Part shown: positions 1-12,127 of the stretch, one piece after another | Layout of the letters: the number at the start of each line of letters is the position of its first letter | Position numbering within the stretch: position 1 is the first letter of the stretch | Source of the DNA: Rachycentron canadum | Lineage: Eukaryota; Chordata; Actinopteri; Carangiformes; Rachycentridae | DNA: 64,000 nt | Assembly: GCA_038496675.1 (NCBI GenBank) | Contig: CM076650.1 | Location: forward strand, 13,389,703-13,453,702 | Direction: 5' to 3' | Position numbers and translations under genes: made by a program | Notes under the pieces: generated by a model | Told to the model about the DNA's origin: nothing | Databases searched by the model: none | The model's input: the letters and a program-made list of their open reading frames with translations, nothing else

Positions 1-152
1 GGTCACACAAATAGAAAAAAAAAGCAAAGAAAAGAAAGCGAACAAAACAGAGAGTCTCTGTCCAATAAAATGATCACATTTCTAAATGGATATATCTATA
101 TCCTTCCCTGCATTCCACCCACCCCCAGTTACTCTTTGCCACGTTCTCTTAC

Positions 153-338
153 CTTAGACTGGACGTCAGCATTGTGGTCGTTCTGGAGCAGCAGAGCAGC
201 AGACTTTGTGTCGTCTTTGCGGGCCGCGATGTGCAGGGCCGGTAGTCGAACCTTACCCTTGGTGTCATGCTCCAACAGCAGGGAGACCACTGAGTTGTGA
301 CCCTGCTGGAGAGCGATGGCCAGTGGAGTAAAGCCATC
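153..338 (-). CDS. ank2: ank2 exon 6 (double-repeat exon)
   Basis: 62 codons (DGFTPLAIALQQGHNSVV ... DHNADVQSK) covering about two ankyrin repeats. The central KGKVRLPALHIAARKDDTK is invariant in ankyrins. Donor AAG|GTAAGA. Next exons lie left of the window. Confidence 0.95.
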
Positions 339-3300
339 CTGGAAGAGCAGAAAAGACTCCAGTTAATGAGAGGGAGTGTTTTCTTATGTGTTATATAAGT
401 GTATTCATTACACACAAACTAACCTCAGTTGCAATGCTTTGGTTCCCTTCATTTTCCAGCAGGTATCTCACCACCTCCAAGTGATTTTCCTGGGCTGCCA
501 TGTAAAGTGGGGTGAAGCCATTCTGAAGAGACAATAAATATATACAAATACAATCTAAGTGAAGATCAGAGTCTTTGTGTCACACACTTTTATAAAGTTT
601 AACATAGCTTATTTTTAAGACTTCTCACCTGTGACTGAGCATTGACATCTCCTCCTCTCTTCACCAGTAGCCGGACTACTTCTTTTTGTCCTGCCAGTGA
701 GGCAATGTGGAGGGCAGTGTTTCCTTTCTGAAGAGGAAATTGGGGTTAAAGCTACTAGCAAAGCATGTCTGTGTTGTTGCATATGCTGTGTGGATAGAAG
801 TGCCTTGAACATTTTTACCTAAAAGAGTGGAGTGGAAAGAGACATTGTTTAAAAGGTGTGAGAGAAACAGAAACCTCTGATGTGAACATTGTCTTCATTG
901 AAAACCAAATTGCAAACCTATAACACACAAATGTTTTTCTCTTGCAACTTTTTTTATTTCAAGGATTCAGAGGTTGTTGACTAAATAATACCAAGGATCA
1001 TACTGATGTCAATCCAAGGACATGGGCATGAGAGGCGACAAATTCCTTGCCAACTGTTAAATGGTGTTAGCTGTTATACCCGACGCACCGAACATCCACA
1101 CACTTGTTCCCCTCCCTCTTTTCCACTGAAAGTAAAATGTCTATTTAAGACGTCATGATCATGAATCCACCTCCATCCAACAGTTTTGCTATAATCTCAA
1201 TGTGAATGTAAAAAGTAAGCCATGTTAAACAAAGTCAGAAAGTCTAACTAAAGTCTTATCACATGACTTTCGCCCTAATATCTTCCACCACCCTTGTGTA
1301 TCAAGTTTCCCAGCTGAAGCTGACAGAAGCGGTGATTTACACCGTACTTTATAACTGATACCACTACGTTATGCTCATGTGTTCTGTTTTTGTCTGTCCG
1401 TTATCCAGCTATCACTCTCCCCCTTTCTTTTTTCCCCCTACATATCTTCCCCCTAGATGGGCTAAAGATAAAACTTTGCTATGGTCATATCTGAAAGGTT
1501 GATGCAGCATAATAAAAACACTTCCACGTGTACACAAACCTTGGTGGAGGAGTCGACAGGTGCTCCTCTCTCCAACAATTCCTCAACCAAATCTTTGTGT
1601 CCCTCCTTAGCTGCCAGATGTAATGCGTTCAGACCATTCTGGAGAGAAAACAATCAGAAACAATCAACATAAGGCTTCAAGAAACAAATGTGGTAAAGTC
1701 ATTATTACATAACCACATCACATTAATCCCCAGGCCACAGAGCTTGGAGCTTACATAGACTATATGTCTTAATTAAAATTCATAGTAAGTTATGAGGCAA
1801 TAATTATAAATGTACACATATTGGAAAAATCAAATAATATTAGTATATGAAAAAGATATTTGAAAAGCCTGTGAATATGTAAACTCTGCACTGAATCACA
1901 TTCAGGTAGGCAAGTTGTAGTTTTAGAAAATATCAATAAAAAAAAAAAAAAAAACAGTATCAGTTGGAGAAATCATGGTTGAATTTCCCCTCAGACAGTT
2001 ATAACAAAGGCCCCTGATTCATCAACCAGAGCTACAGGTCTGCAGCAGTGCAGTAGGAGGAAAGCGGCATGTAAATGTTTCACTCACTCACTGACAGTGA
2101 TATTCATACAGCAGATACATTTCCTTTGAGATTGTATATATCAATACAAAGAAGAATCACCTCATCCTCGTCTTCTTCCATTATGTGCTGCGTCTCTCTG
2201 AAACCCCAAACTAGGAGCGTATTTCAAACCACGAGCTTCTTTTTATCCTTTCTGCTCCTTTTTTTTCCAAACCAAATGTCAGTCAGAAAGTGTCCTCTTT
2301 CCTTTCAGAGCTTTCTGTTCCTTCGTAAATCTGTCTTTGCTCTTTTCTATCTTTTGCCTTCTTAAATCTTGCACCAAGATGAATTTAGAAGTGATGGAGC
2401 ACCAGCTATCAGCACAGGTCCTCTGCCTCCTTCTACCACTGCCCTAGTTGAGACTCAAGCTTCTGGGTCTCTGCCCTCTTCTCCCTCCTTGCAAGCTCGC
2501 CAAGATGAGTTAGAGGGAGGAACTATGGATCCTGACATTGGAGGAACTGCCAACACCTCTATCATTGCCTCTTTCCTTTCCTCGTGCACATACAACACAC
2601 GCACACTCTTTCTGTCTCACTCTTTCATCCCTCTCTCTCTCTCTCTCTCTCTGACTTGCCAAATGCCAAACAGTCAAAAGCGTATCACGTTTCTGCACAG
2701 TCATAGAGGGTATGTAGGACATAAACAACACACAAACATGGTTAGTCATATATAGAAGCTACTAAAAATGTCAACCTTTCAAAAAAAAAAAGAGGGCATT
2801 CCTCAGAGCTTAAATACAGAGGTGAATGACTGTGTCCAAAATATATGAGGTGACTTTAAAAGGGTAAATGTGAGAGCCACTATCATGTTCTGTTCATATC
2901 CTAGAACAAAATGCTTAGAAAGACACAGATGTCTCGAAGTGCACATGGTTTCTTATATCAGTGGAGAAAACCATAATTGATTGATTATTTAGTATATAAA
3001 TTGTCAGAGAATTGTGAAAAATGGCCACTGTCATTTCCCGGAACCAGATAAAATCTTCAGCTTGTTTCTTTTGTCCAACCACAACCCCAGAATGTTAATT
3101 GACGGTCATTTACAATGACATAAAACATTAAAAAAACTCAGAAGCTGAAAATAGTAGTAGTTAAAAAAAAATTACTTAAATGATTGATCCTTTTTGAAAT
3201 TACAATCTGTTTTTAGAGCCAATGGTGACATTTTGAATTTAGTTATTTTGTCTTTTTCAAGTCTGATAAATACCTTTTACAGTTATCTGGATTGTTAATT

Positions 3301-5752
3301 GGTGGATAGTTTGGGGACTGTCATGCACATCAGATTCATCATCACCACAGTCTGGGCGTGGTCACACTTTGCTCTGGACAAATTTTCATCTTTTTTGTCA
3401 GGTTTCACTGTGGATGCCTCTTATGTCATCACGTCAGTAAATCAGTCAGTCTGTGACATTTCTGCTGTGGTGCCAACACACACAATCAAACAACTTCCTA
3501 ATATGAGACTAGATGCTCTTTGCTGAACATGCAGAAAGTTGAGTTGATCTCAACTGACACAGCAATAATTATAAAATCATATTAGAGTTTTTCAATTACA
3601 TTTCAACTATTATCTACTCAATGAGACACAAGCAAAACCCACAGCAGACATACACATATACACACACTGTCATGCACTGATCTAAATCTCCTTTTTCCGC
3701 TGAGCTGTAAGTGAAAGCTTCATTTAGCTAATGGACGTTCAGCCCAACAGGCAGTTTCTAGCTCCCCCTGGCAGGATGGAGACTGTTGAGCAGATAAATA
3801 GTCATGTCACTACTTTAGTTATAATCACAGATGGTAATAAAACGTCAGCTTTTACAAGCAAGTGTCAGAGGGGAAAAACGGTGGAGGAAAAAAAGAGGAA
3901 ATAATGTAAATGCAGATTAAAGAGTAATATCACTCACTGGGGATTAACGTTTAAGTAGATTAGAGGGAAAGTCCTTTAATTGTGAGGACATGGAAACGAA
4001 ACAGCTCACATACAAAAGCACACGCTAGCAATATACACACATTTTTTTTTTTTTTAACCACAGATCAGTCCATTGTCTTCCCCCCGCAACTCCAAAGAAA
4101 CAGATCCTATAAACAATAAATAAATTCAAGATAACAAGATAAATTCTGCCGAGAAAGTGTTTCATTCATAGGATCAGTTAAAAAGAGAAGGATAGTTTGA
4201 CTGTGGACTTGGAAGACAGGAGGTATATCTTTCTCTCCCTCTCTTTAACTTACTTGGACAGCCTTCTGCCCTTGGCACCAGACTCTGGCCCTCGCCACAC
4301 TATTGCTGCTTTCTAGGTTCAGTTATTAATGAACACACACCCACGGGCAACACTCAAAACTCCTGTGTGATGTTACAGCATCTTCCACACACTACTAACC
4401 ATTGGTGATATTACATGTGAGTCGTTCATTTTAAAATGAATTTCATGGATCATATCGAAACATTACAGAAAATAATCTATAATGCCGACAAGATTAGTTT
4501 ACAGTGTAAACTATTCTTACAGTTGTCAAAGCGGGATGTTATTCTCACGTGATTTGTGTTATTACCAACAGTAATAGTTTTATCCAAGCAATAACACTGT
4601 GCTGACATAGCTAACTAACTTATACAAATCCAATTTGTGCTTAGATACAAACATACAAGCTTCCTTTTTTAAAGTCACTGTAAATAACCAGACCACAGAT
4701 TTTAGATTAATATAATTTCATGTCTGTTGATGGTCTTATCACCAGAGCACTGGCTTTACTGACTCCAATGCTGACAGCACTGTTACAGATAATGGTGCTG
4801 TAATTGTGTGTCCACTGGTATGATCCTGAACCGCTCATTTCCTTGAGAGCATTTATGCTGCTAATCACGAGTAACATGATACTTTTAAATGATCATCTAG
4901 GCCTCCTATAATTGTGACGTTTGTGTAAATTGGTACCTCTTTGAAATATAATTATGGTTCAAATGGCATCATATCTGGATTCATTTCAATTAAACCTGTT
5001 TGGGTGGTATATTTTTCAGTATTCATAACTGGATCCATTCATGTATCAGTAAAAGTACATTATTTCCATGCCAGCAGATGTAATCACTCTCATTCACCAG
5101 ACAGTTACAGTGGTGATGCTTGCTTTAGTTTGTCCACACACTAAATGCCCTTCCCCCAGAAGAAGTACAATAGATCTAGCTTTAAATTGCTTATGACAAT
5201 GGAGTCACAAACCTGTGACCAGGAAAACACAGAGGTCACAACAGTGTTTGACAACTGGTGATCATGCACTGCAACACTGTCTATCACAGTCAGGCAAACA
5301 AACTAGAGACTGTCAAACTAGAGTACATGCCTGGAGGAGGAATAAAATCCTAGACTTGAAAAATATGTGAATGTAGGTGCGTGAATTCCAAAAACATGTT
5401 TCTCTAAAAATTTGAATATTTATTTCAGGTAGTCTGTTTGTTTGTTTGTGTGCATGTGTGTTACACGCAAGTCAGTTGTCTAATACAAAGTAAATTGAGT
5501 TACAGTAAATAGCTTAAGATCAAAGTCATATGAACAGAGATTAATTGTACTTTATTACAGTTTATTTGCATCACTCGCACAGAAACACGAACCCGCAGTG
5601 AGGGTATCACTGGGATATATATATAAAAATGTCACTCGCATTTTTGGTCACCTGACAAGGGCTCAAATGTGATCATCTGACCCCTGACAGATACTATGAA
5701 GGCCAGGGCTCTTCTGTTACAGTCGGGGGAGCTGTGTGTGTGTATGTGTGTA

Positions 5753-5788
<36 letters not shown>

Positions 5789-6353
5789 TCTGAAGCACAG
5801 CAATGAATAGTCAGGCCTACCCCAAACAAAACCCAAAGTGTCCATGACAACAAAGCACAGCTAGTAGAGCTGTGGATGAGCAGTTTCCAATTCCTGACTT
5901 CCAGCCAATTATAACTAAGTGTGTGTGAGAGAATTACAAAAGGGCAATAGCAATGCCACTGAAGAAAATATGACAAACACACAATACACACATGCACACA
6001 AATAGTTAAGCTCCTCGTCTTCATTTAAGCTACCTTGTGACTGCTGTAAATCACATTGACATAGATAGGCCAAGGGGGTGTGTGTGGAGCTGCAGGGGGA
6101 ATTTTTTGGCACATTCCCAATTCCCTCCTCTTGAGTGGAATGTGAAGGGTGGGTATGAGGGGGTATGAACAGCTGTTAGAGGGACCCTTCAAATGAATCG
6201 GAGATTGGAGGACATAATGGGTGTGGTGGAGGAAGAGGGAGCTGTTATGATATTGTTGGGAGGGTATGTGCTGACCAAGCTCAGTTGTGTGATGCTAGCA
6301 TGACACAGCGGAGTGCAGGTTAGTCTCAGCAGACAGACAGACACACACACACA

Positions 6354-6398
<45 letters not shown>

Positions 6399-9300
6399 AC
6401 ACACACACAGTTTACAGCTTTGACCTACTGTGCTAGTAGTGTTGGCCTCTGTCTAAGATGTAGTTGACAGTAAAACAGCTTCTTTCCCTTGACAACACAT
6501 ATGAATAAGTAAGTAACTAATAAGGACGACTAATATTGTAAGTCCTAAAGTCACAACAAGTCTACATTGTCCTCTAATGCATTTTATTGCTGACCCTGTG
6601 TGTATTTGTATGTTGCAGGTAAAATTGACAATAATGTTCAGATTAGTTAAAATTAGGGAACATTTTTAGTTGGAAGTGAAAATCAATTAGTCTCCTTTGA
6701 TACTTCTCACATCATAAACTCCCATACAACTGTACCAAAGCAACAGATGTTTCATAAATGTTTAACTTTACTTAACACAACCTGATTCACAACAATCAGC
6801 GCACGGCTCTCATAAACAGTGACACATCATTGGCGATTCATCATCGATGTTCCACTTTTCAATCTGTCTCATAATCAAAGACAAGTGAAACTATACATAA
6901 GTCAGGCTACAACTTAACTTCATGTCAACATCATGAAAAAATTATGTAGCTTCTGTTGTGCCTAGTAAGAAGTTTCCTTACCTGGTTACAGGTGCTGATG
7001 TCTACTCCATTTTTCAGGAATTCAAGGACTTTGTCAATGTTTCCAGCTCTGGCAGCTCGAAGGAAACTGGTGTTACTGTCAGACTGGAGGGATAGAGACA
7101 GAATGGAGGCAAATATTAGAAACAGGAATACAGTTAGCTTTAAGTTAGCATTTCCTTATTATTCATCAGGCCTATTTTTGTATTTCTGGTCGAGGTGGCA
7201 GATGCGCAGTTTAAAGACACAGTATGGGTCAATTCAGAACATAAATAGGTCAAACTATATTTATTATACAAAAAGTACAAAGTAAAAAGTAGTCAAAAGT
7301 AGAATATAGATTTTTTTTACCCTGAACATACACACAGACAAAACATTATTTCTATCTTTTATTATTTTTTGTTGTTGAGTTGAGTTTTGCCATTTTACCA
7401 GTCTATAATTCCATTATTTAAAAGTTATTTTCTTTTCTTGGTTTGTCATAATTCTATTAACATATATATCCATTAAAAAACTCAAGTCATGTTAAAGGGG
7501 TGGTTGTAGCTTGCTATTATTGTGCATAGAGAGAGTGTATTTGACATGAGGGTTCAGAAAGTGGTTTTAGGGAAGTCAGACCTCCTTGTATCAATAATTT
7601 GTCTGAGTTGGCTATTCTAAATTTAACCACCAGACATGAAGGCTGCGTAAGCAGCCGCAACCTACACACACACACACAGCAACAACATCTTGAGCAGCTC
7701 TATGTTTTGCTGCATTTATGCTTGTGTACTGATTTTAAAGTTAAAACATTGACCTTTTAAAAAAAAATGTTGACCTATTTCCCTTTAAAGGATGTACAGG
7801 ATGTAACACATGATCCATGGGGCCTATTCCTCTGACCTGGATTCAATATCAGCTTTGAACACTCCTCGAGACAACCTGAGCCCTCCTCAAAATTTACGAT
7901 AGGCAGGAATATCTCCTCAGCAAGGATGACAGTTAAGAGCAAAACTCATATGGGATTATTGAGGCAAATACCAATATGCATGAGTTTAAAGCAAAAATTA
8001 AAAAAAGAAATGGAATACTTCTAAATACATATCATAAAGATAAAGAATAAGGCTTATGAATTAACTAATATATATATTTGTATATTATCATTTTATATTG
8101 CATACTGCCAACATATACACTATTAAAATATGTCTTCAGTCATTGATGATGAGCTTTTTGTAAAATATGATGTTTCCATACACACAACATACAATATTTG
8201 GAAGGGGCTTAATAACGATTAAAACATTATTCCATTGTGCTACAGTAAATGAATGTCACTGGGTGTACTGATCAGAGAGTGTTGACAAGATTTCAACTTC
8301 ACCATGGTGCTGGCCTGTAGGGTCAGCAAAATCAAACAAACTCTATGTCGCGTGCCTGGGTTGAGGCCACTCCCCTGTGTAGGATCATGGGTCAAACCCC
8401 TCAGATGAGATGTCACCACACACATACACACACAACACGCCAGCAGCAAAGAGATTAACACATTTTCTTATAGAGGACACTTTGCTCGTGCAGCACAGGT
8501 AACAAACTACAAAACAGCAGAATCGTGTCTCTCCATCTCTTACCAGTGAATCATCAACTTCAGATCCAGGGTCAGATGCTCCATAGTAGTCAGTGCGTTG
8601 GTTTAAATCACTATTACTCTGAATGGTATTTAAAGCTTTATCTGATCCACAGGCCTTACATAATGCTGCATTGCCCATTTTTACTATCCAAATCTGTTAA
8701 CAACTTGCCAGTTATATCTTAAAACAGGGACACACCCACTCTCACTTTATGACTCTATGGTATTGTATAGTCCACCAAAATCCACTGTTTGTAGTTTCTC
8801 ACTTCACATCCTTCGATAAAAGCCACTCTAGCTCACTTCCTGGCTGAATAAATCAATCTTACAATCCATTAAATCTCCTCATGTCTTCTGTCCAAACATA
8901 ATTAATGTCACACTAATCTAACTTACTTCTCTATTACCATCACTCTTTTCCTTCTCTGTGCCCTTTTATCCCTTGCCCAGCTAAAAACCATCAGCATCAG
9001 CTACCTCTGGATCTATCTTCACATGTGAGTCAAGTCTAGCTGAGGCCAAGTCTTGCCTACTCTTCTTCAACCTCTCCCCTCTGTCTGTAGGATAACAACT
9101 GCAGCCATAAACATTTAACCCTTACTATTTCCCCGCCTTGGCTATTTTTAGCTTTCCAGACCCACTATCCCACCAAGTCCCCAAGCCCTTGCTGAGTGTG
9201 TCCAGGGTGGGGTATAACAGGTGGGCTTGAGTCGTGCTGGAGACTGCGTGGCCTGCAGTGCTCTCCAGGAACGCCAAGGCTCAGGATGGAGTGATACAAG

Positions 9301-10536
9301 ATGAGTGTGAAAACAATACTCAGATCAAATTTCACTGACTTATAACCCTGCACAGAATCCGTTATTCACCATTAGAGGAATGTAGAAAATGTTCTGACGT
9401 GTAGACATGGTTCTCAAAACAAGTACTTTTTTAGCTATGAGCAATGTCAAACTTTGGATAGCATGTTTGTCTTGGATGTCTGTATTGCGTGGGTGTGTAT
9501 TTGTATCAATGTTTCAGTGTGGTTTTTACACTTCTGCCTTTGCTGTCTCATTCATCTCTCTACCAAGCACACTGCACCAACAGAGATTGGATTGATTGAA
9601 AACCAGCTGTAATCTGGTTTCTGTACAGGATTTGTGTAGATTGACCTGCAGACATGTAATGAAGGATACTGGATAATACACTGTACTGTGTCCATGTTTG
9701 TGCTTATACTGGAGGACATTCAAACATCACTTTAGTATCACAGACATCCCACCATTAATACCCACGTTATTAATGGCTTATAATGGAGCTGTACATTAAT
9801 AATAAACCCTTTATTGACCATTAATAAAGCCAATAATTACAGTTTATACAGGTTTTATAAATAGTACCTTGTCAGACAGTGAGACTTAGTTCTGATTTGT
9901 TGGCAGGTAATTCAGCACTTATTTTATAATTTATTAAACTACCTTAATCACAGGTTAGCTCACAAGTCATCTTTAAAAAATTGATGATTATTTTGAAGGC
10001 AATTGTTTTTATTTGGTAAATGTTCATGGTATGGCAGCGATAATGCACTGGGTTAGTTTTTTCTGAAAATACTTGACTCTTTCTTTTTTTAATTCTTCAT
10101 GAACTTTCAATCGACACCATAAATGATCCTATACCACCAGCATGTGACGTCCATCTGAGTTTGAGCCTTTCTCACATCTGTCATCCACCATCATGCACCT
10201 CCCTCACACAACACATTAAATCATCTGAGAGGACAACAGACGCAGCAACGTGCACAAACACATCCATATCTGTGCAACCCCCCCACAACACACTCTCATA
10301 CACAATGTCCTAACACAGTATACTTTTAAGCCCACAACAGCATGGGCTGTATTGCTTTTGGCATGGTACATGACACAAACTACGCATGAATGAATATGAT
10401 TTTGTTTTACCTGCCGCCTTCGCTCAGCTCTTTCACGATGTCGTCTCCTCCTCTCCCTGGCTTTCTGTAGAGCTCTGTATTCAGGATGTTGCTCAAGCTC
10501 ACGAGCTTTCTTCAGGTGGGCTGCAGCATGGGCCAT
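153..10536 (-). CDS. ank2: ankyrin-2-like gene, 5' part (partial, gene continues off the left edge)
   Basis: Ankyrins link membrane proteins (ion channels, exchangers, cell adhesion molecules) to the spectrin skeleton. Exons read on the minus strand: alternative first exons 10411-10536 or 8544-8678, then 6982-7083, 1540-1638, 629-727, 424-522 and 153-338. Every junction has GT/AG sites and every intron is phase 0, so either first exon joins exon 2 in frame. The 99-bp exons each encode one 33-residue ankyrin repeat, the usual ankyrin gene design. The ank2 assignment over ank1 or ank3 rests on SDSNTSFLRAARAGN in exon 2 and LLLQNDHNADVQSK in the last exon, where vertebrate ANK3 has a different QND-NADVES-type sequence. 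Remaining repeats, the ZU5 and UPA domains and the death domain lie outside the window. The a/b ohnolog cannot be decided. Confidence 0.93.
424..522 (-). CDS. ank2: ank2 ankyrin-repeat exon 5
   Basis: 33 codons (NGFTPLYMAAQENHLEVVRY ... SIATE), one ankyrin repeat. Acceptor CTTCAG, donor GAG|GTTAGT, phase 0/0. Confidence 0.95.
629..727 (-). CDS. ank2: ank2 ankyrin-repeat exon 4
   Basis: 33 codons (KGNTALHIASLAGQKEVVRL ... NAQSQ), one ankyrin repeat. Acceptor TTCAG, donor CAG|GTGAGA, phase 0/0. Confidence 0.95.
1540..1638 (-). CDS. ank2: ank2 ankyrin-repeat exon 3
   Basis: 33 codons (NGLNALHLAAKEGHKDLVEE ... DSSTK) forming one canonical ankyrin repeat with the LHLAAxxGH core. Phase 0/0. The donor is AAG|GTTTGT, weaker than its neighbours. 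Confidence 0.95.
5733..5787. repeat. (GT)n microsatellite
   Basis: Mostly uninterrupted GT dinucleotides in ank2 intron 2. Confidence 0.95.
6335..6409. repeat. (CA)n microsatellite
   Basis: About 75 bp of CA dinucleotides with two small interruptions, in ank2 intron 2. Confidence 0.95.
6982..7083 (-). CDS. ank2: ank2 exon 2, start of the membrane-binding domain
   Basis: 34 codons (SDSNTSFLRAARAGN ... VDISTCNQ), phase 0 at both ends, acceptor CCTCCAG and donor CAG|GTAAGG. This is the first, atypical ankyrin repeat. The wording is closest to vertebrate ANK2. Confidence 0.95.
7084..8543. other. ank2 intron between exon 2 and first exon B
   Basis: AT-rich, no exon, RNA gene or mobile element recognised. 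Confidence 0.6.
8544..8678 (-). CDS. ank2: ank2 alternative first coding exon B (MGNAALC type)
   Basis: ATG at 8676-8678 opens 45 codons (MGNAALCKACGSDKAL ... GSEVDDSL) followed by a strong donor CTG|GTAAGA. The exon ends at phase 0, exactly what is needed to join exon 2 at 7083. It lies between first exon A and exon 2, the expected position of an internal alternative promoter. The MGN start with Cys7 and Cys10 recalls lipidated N-termini. I do not recognise this exon from a named ankyrin isoform, so the call rests on ORF, donor, phase and position. Confidence 0.68.
8679..10410. other. ank2 intron between first exons B and A
   Basis: No exon recognised. If first exon B has its own promoter, it must lie in the part just above 8678. 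No TATA box or CpG cluster is obvious there. Confidence 0.5.
10411..10536 (-). CDS. ank2: ank2 alternative first coding exon A (MAHAAA type)
   Basis: ATG at 10534-10536 opens 42 codons beginning MAHAAAHLKKAREL and ending in a very basic stretch (RERRRRHRERAERRR), followed by a donor (CAG|GTAAAA) at phase 0. The start closely resembles the MAHAAS-LKK N-terminus known from ankyrin isoforms (for example ANK3), which supports a genuine ankyrin first exon. The basic tail may help membrane or partner binding, which is inference. No intron upstream of this ATG can be defined from sequence alone. Confidence 0.88.
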
Positions 10537-11104
10537 GATCTCACTTTTCTACCTCTATCCCAAAAAAACTGTTTTACAAGGTGCTGGAGTTTCACTTTGT
10601 TAACTTTCACACATCCTTGTCTAACATGAATGAAGTACCTTTACTCTTAGCTTTGCAGATGCCAAATAAATTATATATGTTTTATTATATGTATTTAAGA
10701 AAGCCATTAAACCTCATTTTGCAAGAAAAGCAAGAAAAGCACCTGTAAATTGACATTCTTCTAAACTCCTTAGGATTTCATTTAAAAAATCTGAAAAGTA
10801 GTTAAGCCCCATAATCCTCTATTAAACGCAAGTGGAAATAAACAGTTGACTATTTCACTCTTTCATCTCTTTTAATTTTGTGTTTTCTTTTCCTTTGTCT
10901 TACCTAAGCTCAGGAGTCGCTCCACGTCGAACACAGAAACAACTACTGAATGTTAATGTTCTCACAAAAAAACACACTAAAGTCCATATATGCCAGATGA
11001 AAATGAAATTCACATTCACGTCTGCAAATGTGAGAGAGCGCTGGAGATGACAACTGAAAAAAGGTTGAATGACAAGGGTAAAACCCATCCACTTACACAC
11101 TCAA

Positions 11105-11150
11105 ACACACGCACACACACACACACACACACACATACACACACACATAC
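11105..11150. repeat. (CA)n microsatellite
   Basis: CA dinucleotide tract upstream of the ank2 first exon A. Confidence 0.9.
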
Positions 11151-12106
11151 AGGGAATGACCCCGTCCAGATGTACATGAAAACCCTTTCCTCCCTGTGAA
11201 CAGATGTGGCCATGTTTGTGTGTGTGCAGCATGTGCACATGCATGCATGTGAGTGTCAGTGTTGTGTATGTGAGCCACAGTCACAGGAAAGTGTTTATTG
11301 TGTAAGGGGTTTAAGGAGGCTGCATGCCAACAGCCAGCTGACTGCTACAGCAACAGCTACTCTCCCCACTGCTGTTAACTGTCCTGAGGGAAAGATACAT
11401 GAGGAGCAGGAAAGGTTTATGGGTGAGGAGGGGAGATGGGGTGGATTAGTAGTTGAGTGCAGGAGAAAACAGGGGAAATAAGGTGAATATTAAACCCTAT
11501 TTTGTGCTGAACTTTCCAGTGTTAGGGCCAAATCAGTGGTAGAAGCAGAGAAGAAAAACTTATTTTGTTTTATAACTATATGCAAAAATCACATAGTGAT
11601 TTTAGAAGGAAAGAAAGGCAGAAATATCTGCCGCAGTTTAAGTAAACAGTGAAGAAAGGGGTCAAGTGAGATATAATCGAGGTGAAGTAACAAACATATA
11701 AATATAAGTAAGTTAATTATGGAATCAATTTGCTCCAATAAATGAAGAGGATGATGAAGAAGAGGGAGGAGGAAGAGAAGAATGATGAAACTGGGTACAG
11801 GCTGTCCTTCTGTGAGACAGCACAGAAGACGGGACACTCCACTTGGACCAGAGGGGGACCAGTGGGCGCAGAGTAGCGGCTCCCAATCACCTGCTACTTA
11901 CAGGCTTCCCCCTGCATGAGGAGAAAGTGGGTTGGCCTGAATCTCAACTGCACCGCACTGCACCCTCAGTACGGGTGGCTGATGTGATACGGTTTGACAG
12001 CTCATGCGTGCGTGTTTGAGTGCGCTCGCGTCCATGATCGGCCACCAGCAGACAGATGTCAAGGTCCACTCCCCGTCAGTGCTGCCAATGTTAGGAGTTT
12101 TTTAAT

Positions 12107-12127
12107 TTCAGCACCAGGGACAGGGAC
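12107..12127 (+). promoter_or_regulatory. RE1/NRSF (REST) binding-site-like element
   Basis: A 21-bp site made of TTCAGCACCA and GGGACAGGGAC. It matches the canonical NRSE at 18 of 21 positions, with both half-sites and their spacing intact. It lies about 1.57 kb upstream of the ank2 first exon A. REST silences neuronal genes in non-neuronal cells and ank2 is strongly neuronal, so the placement makes sense. No binding evidence is available here. Confidence 0.7.

Larger units (their letters stand above)
1639..6981. other. ank2 intron 2 (5.3 kb)
   Basis: No coding potential seen on either strand. It contains a (CT)n tract near 2634-2652, a (GT)n tract at 5733-5787 and a (CA)n tract at 6335-6409. 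A small open frame near 2369-2570 (plus) is rich in Ser/Pro/Thr and has no recognisable domain. Confidence 0.7.

Noticed and set aside
5632..6404. Several long frames with Thr-His or Val-Cys repeats
   Set aside because: Translations of CA/GT microsatellites.
10904..11100. Possible extra ank2 5' exon ending at a CTTAG|GTAAGA donor (minus)
   Set aside because: Good donor, but no coding continuity and no acceptor or start to anchor it; could be a 5' UTR exon.
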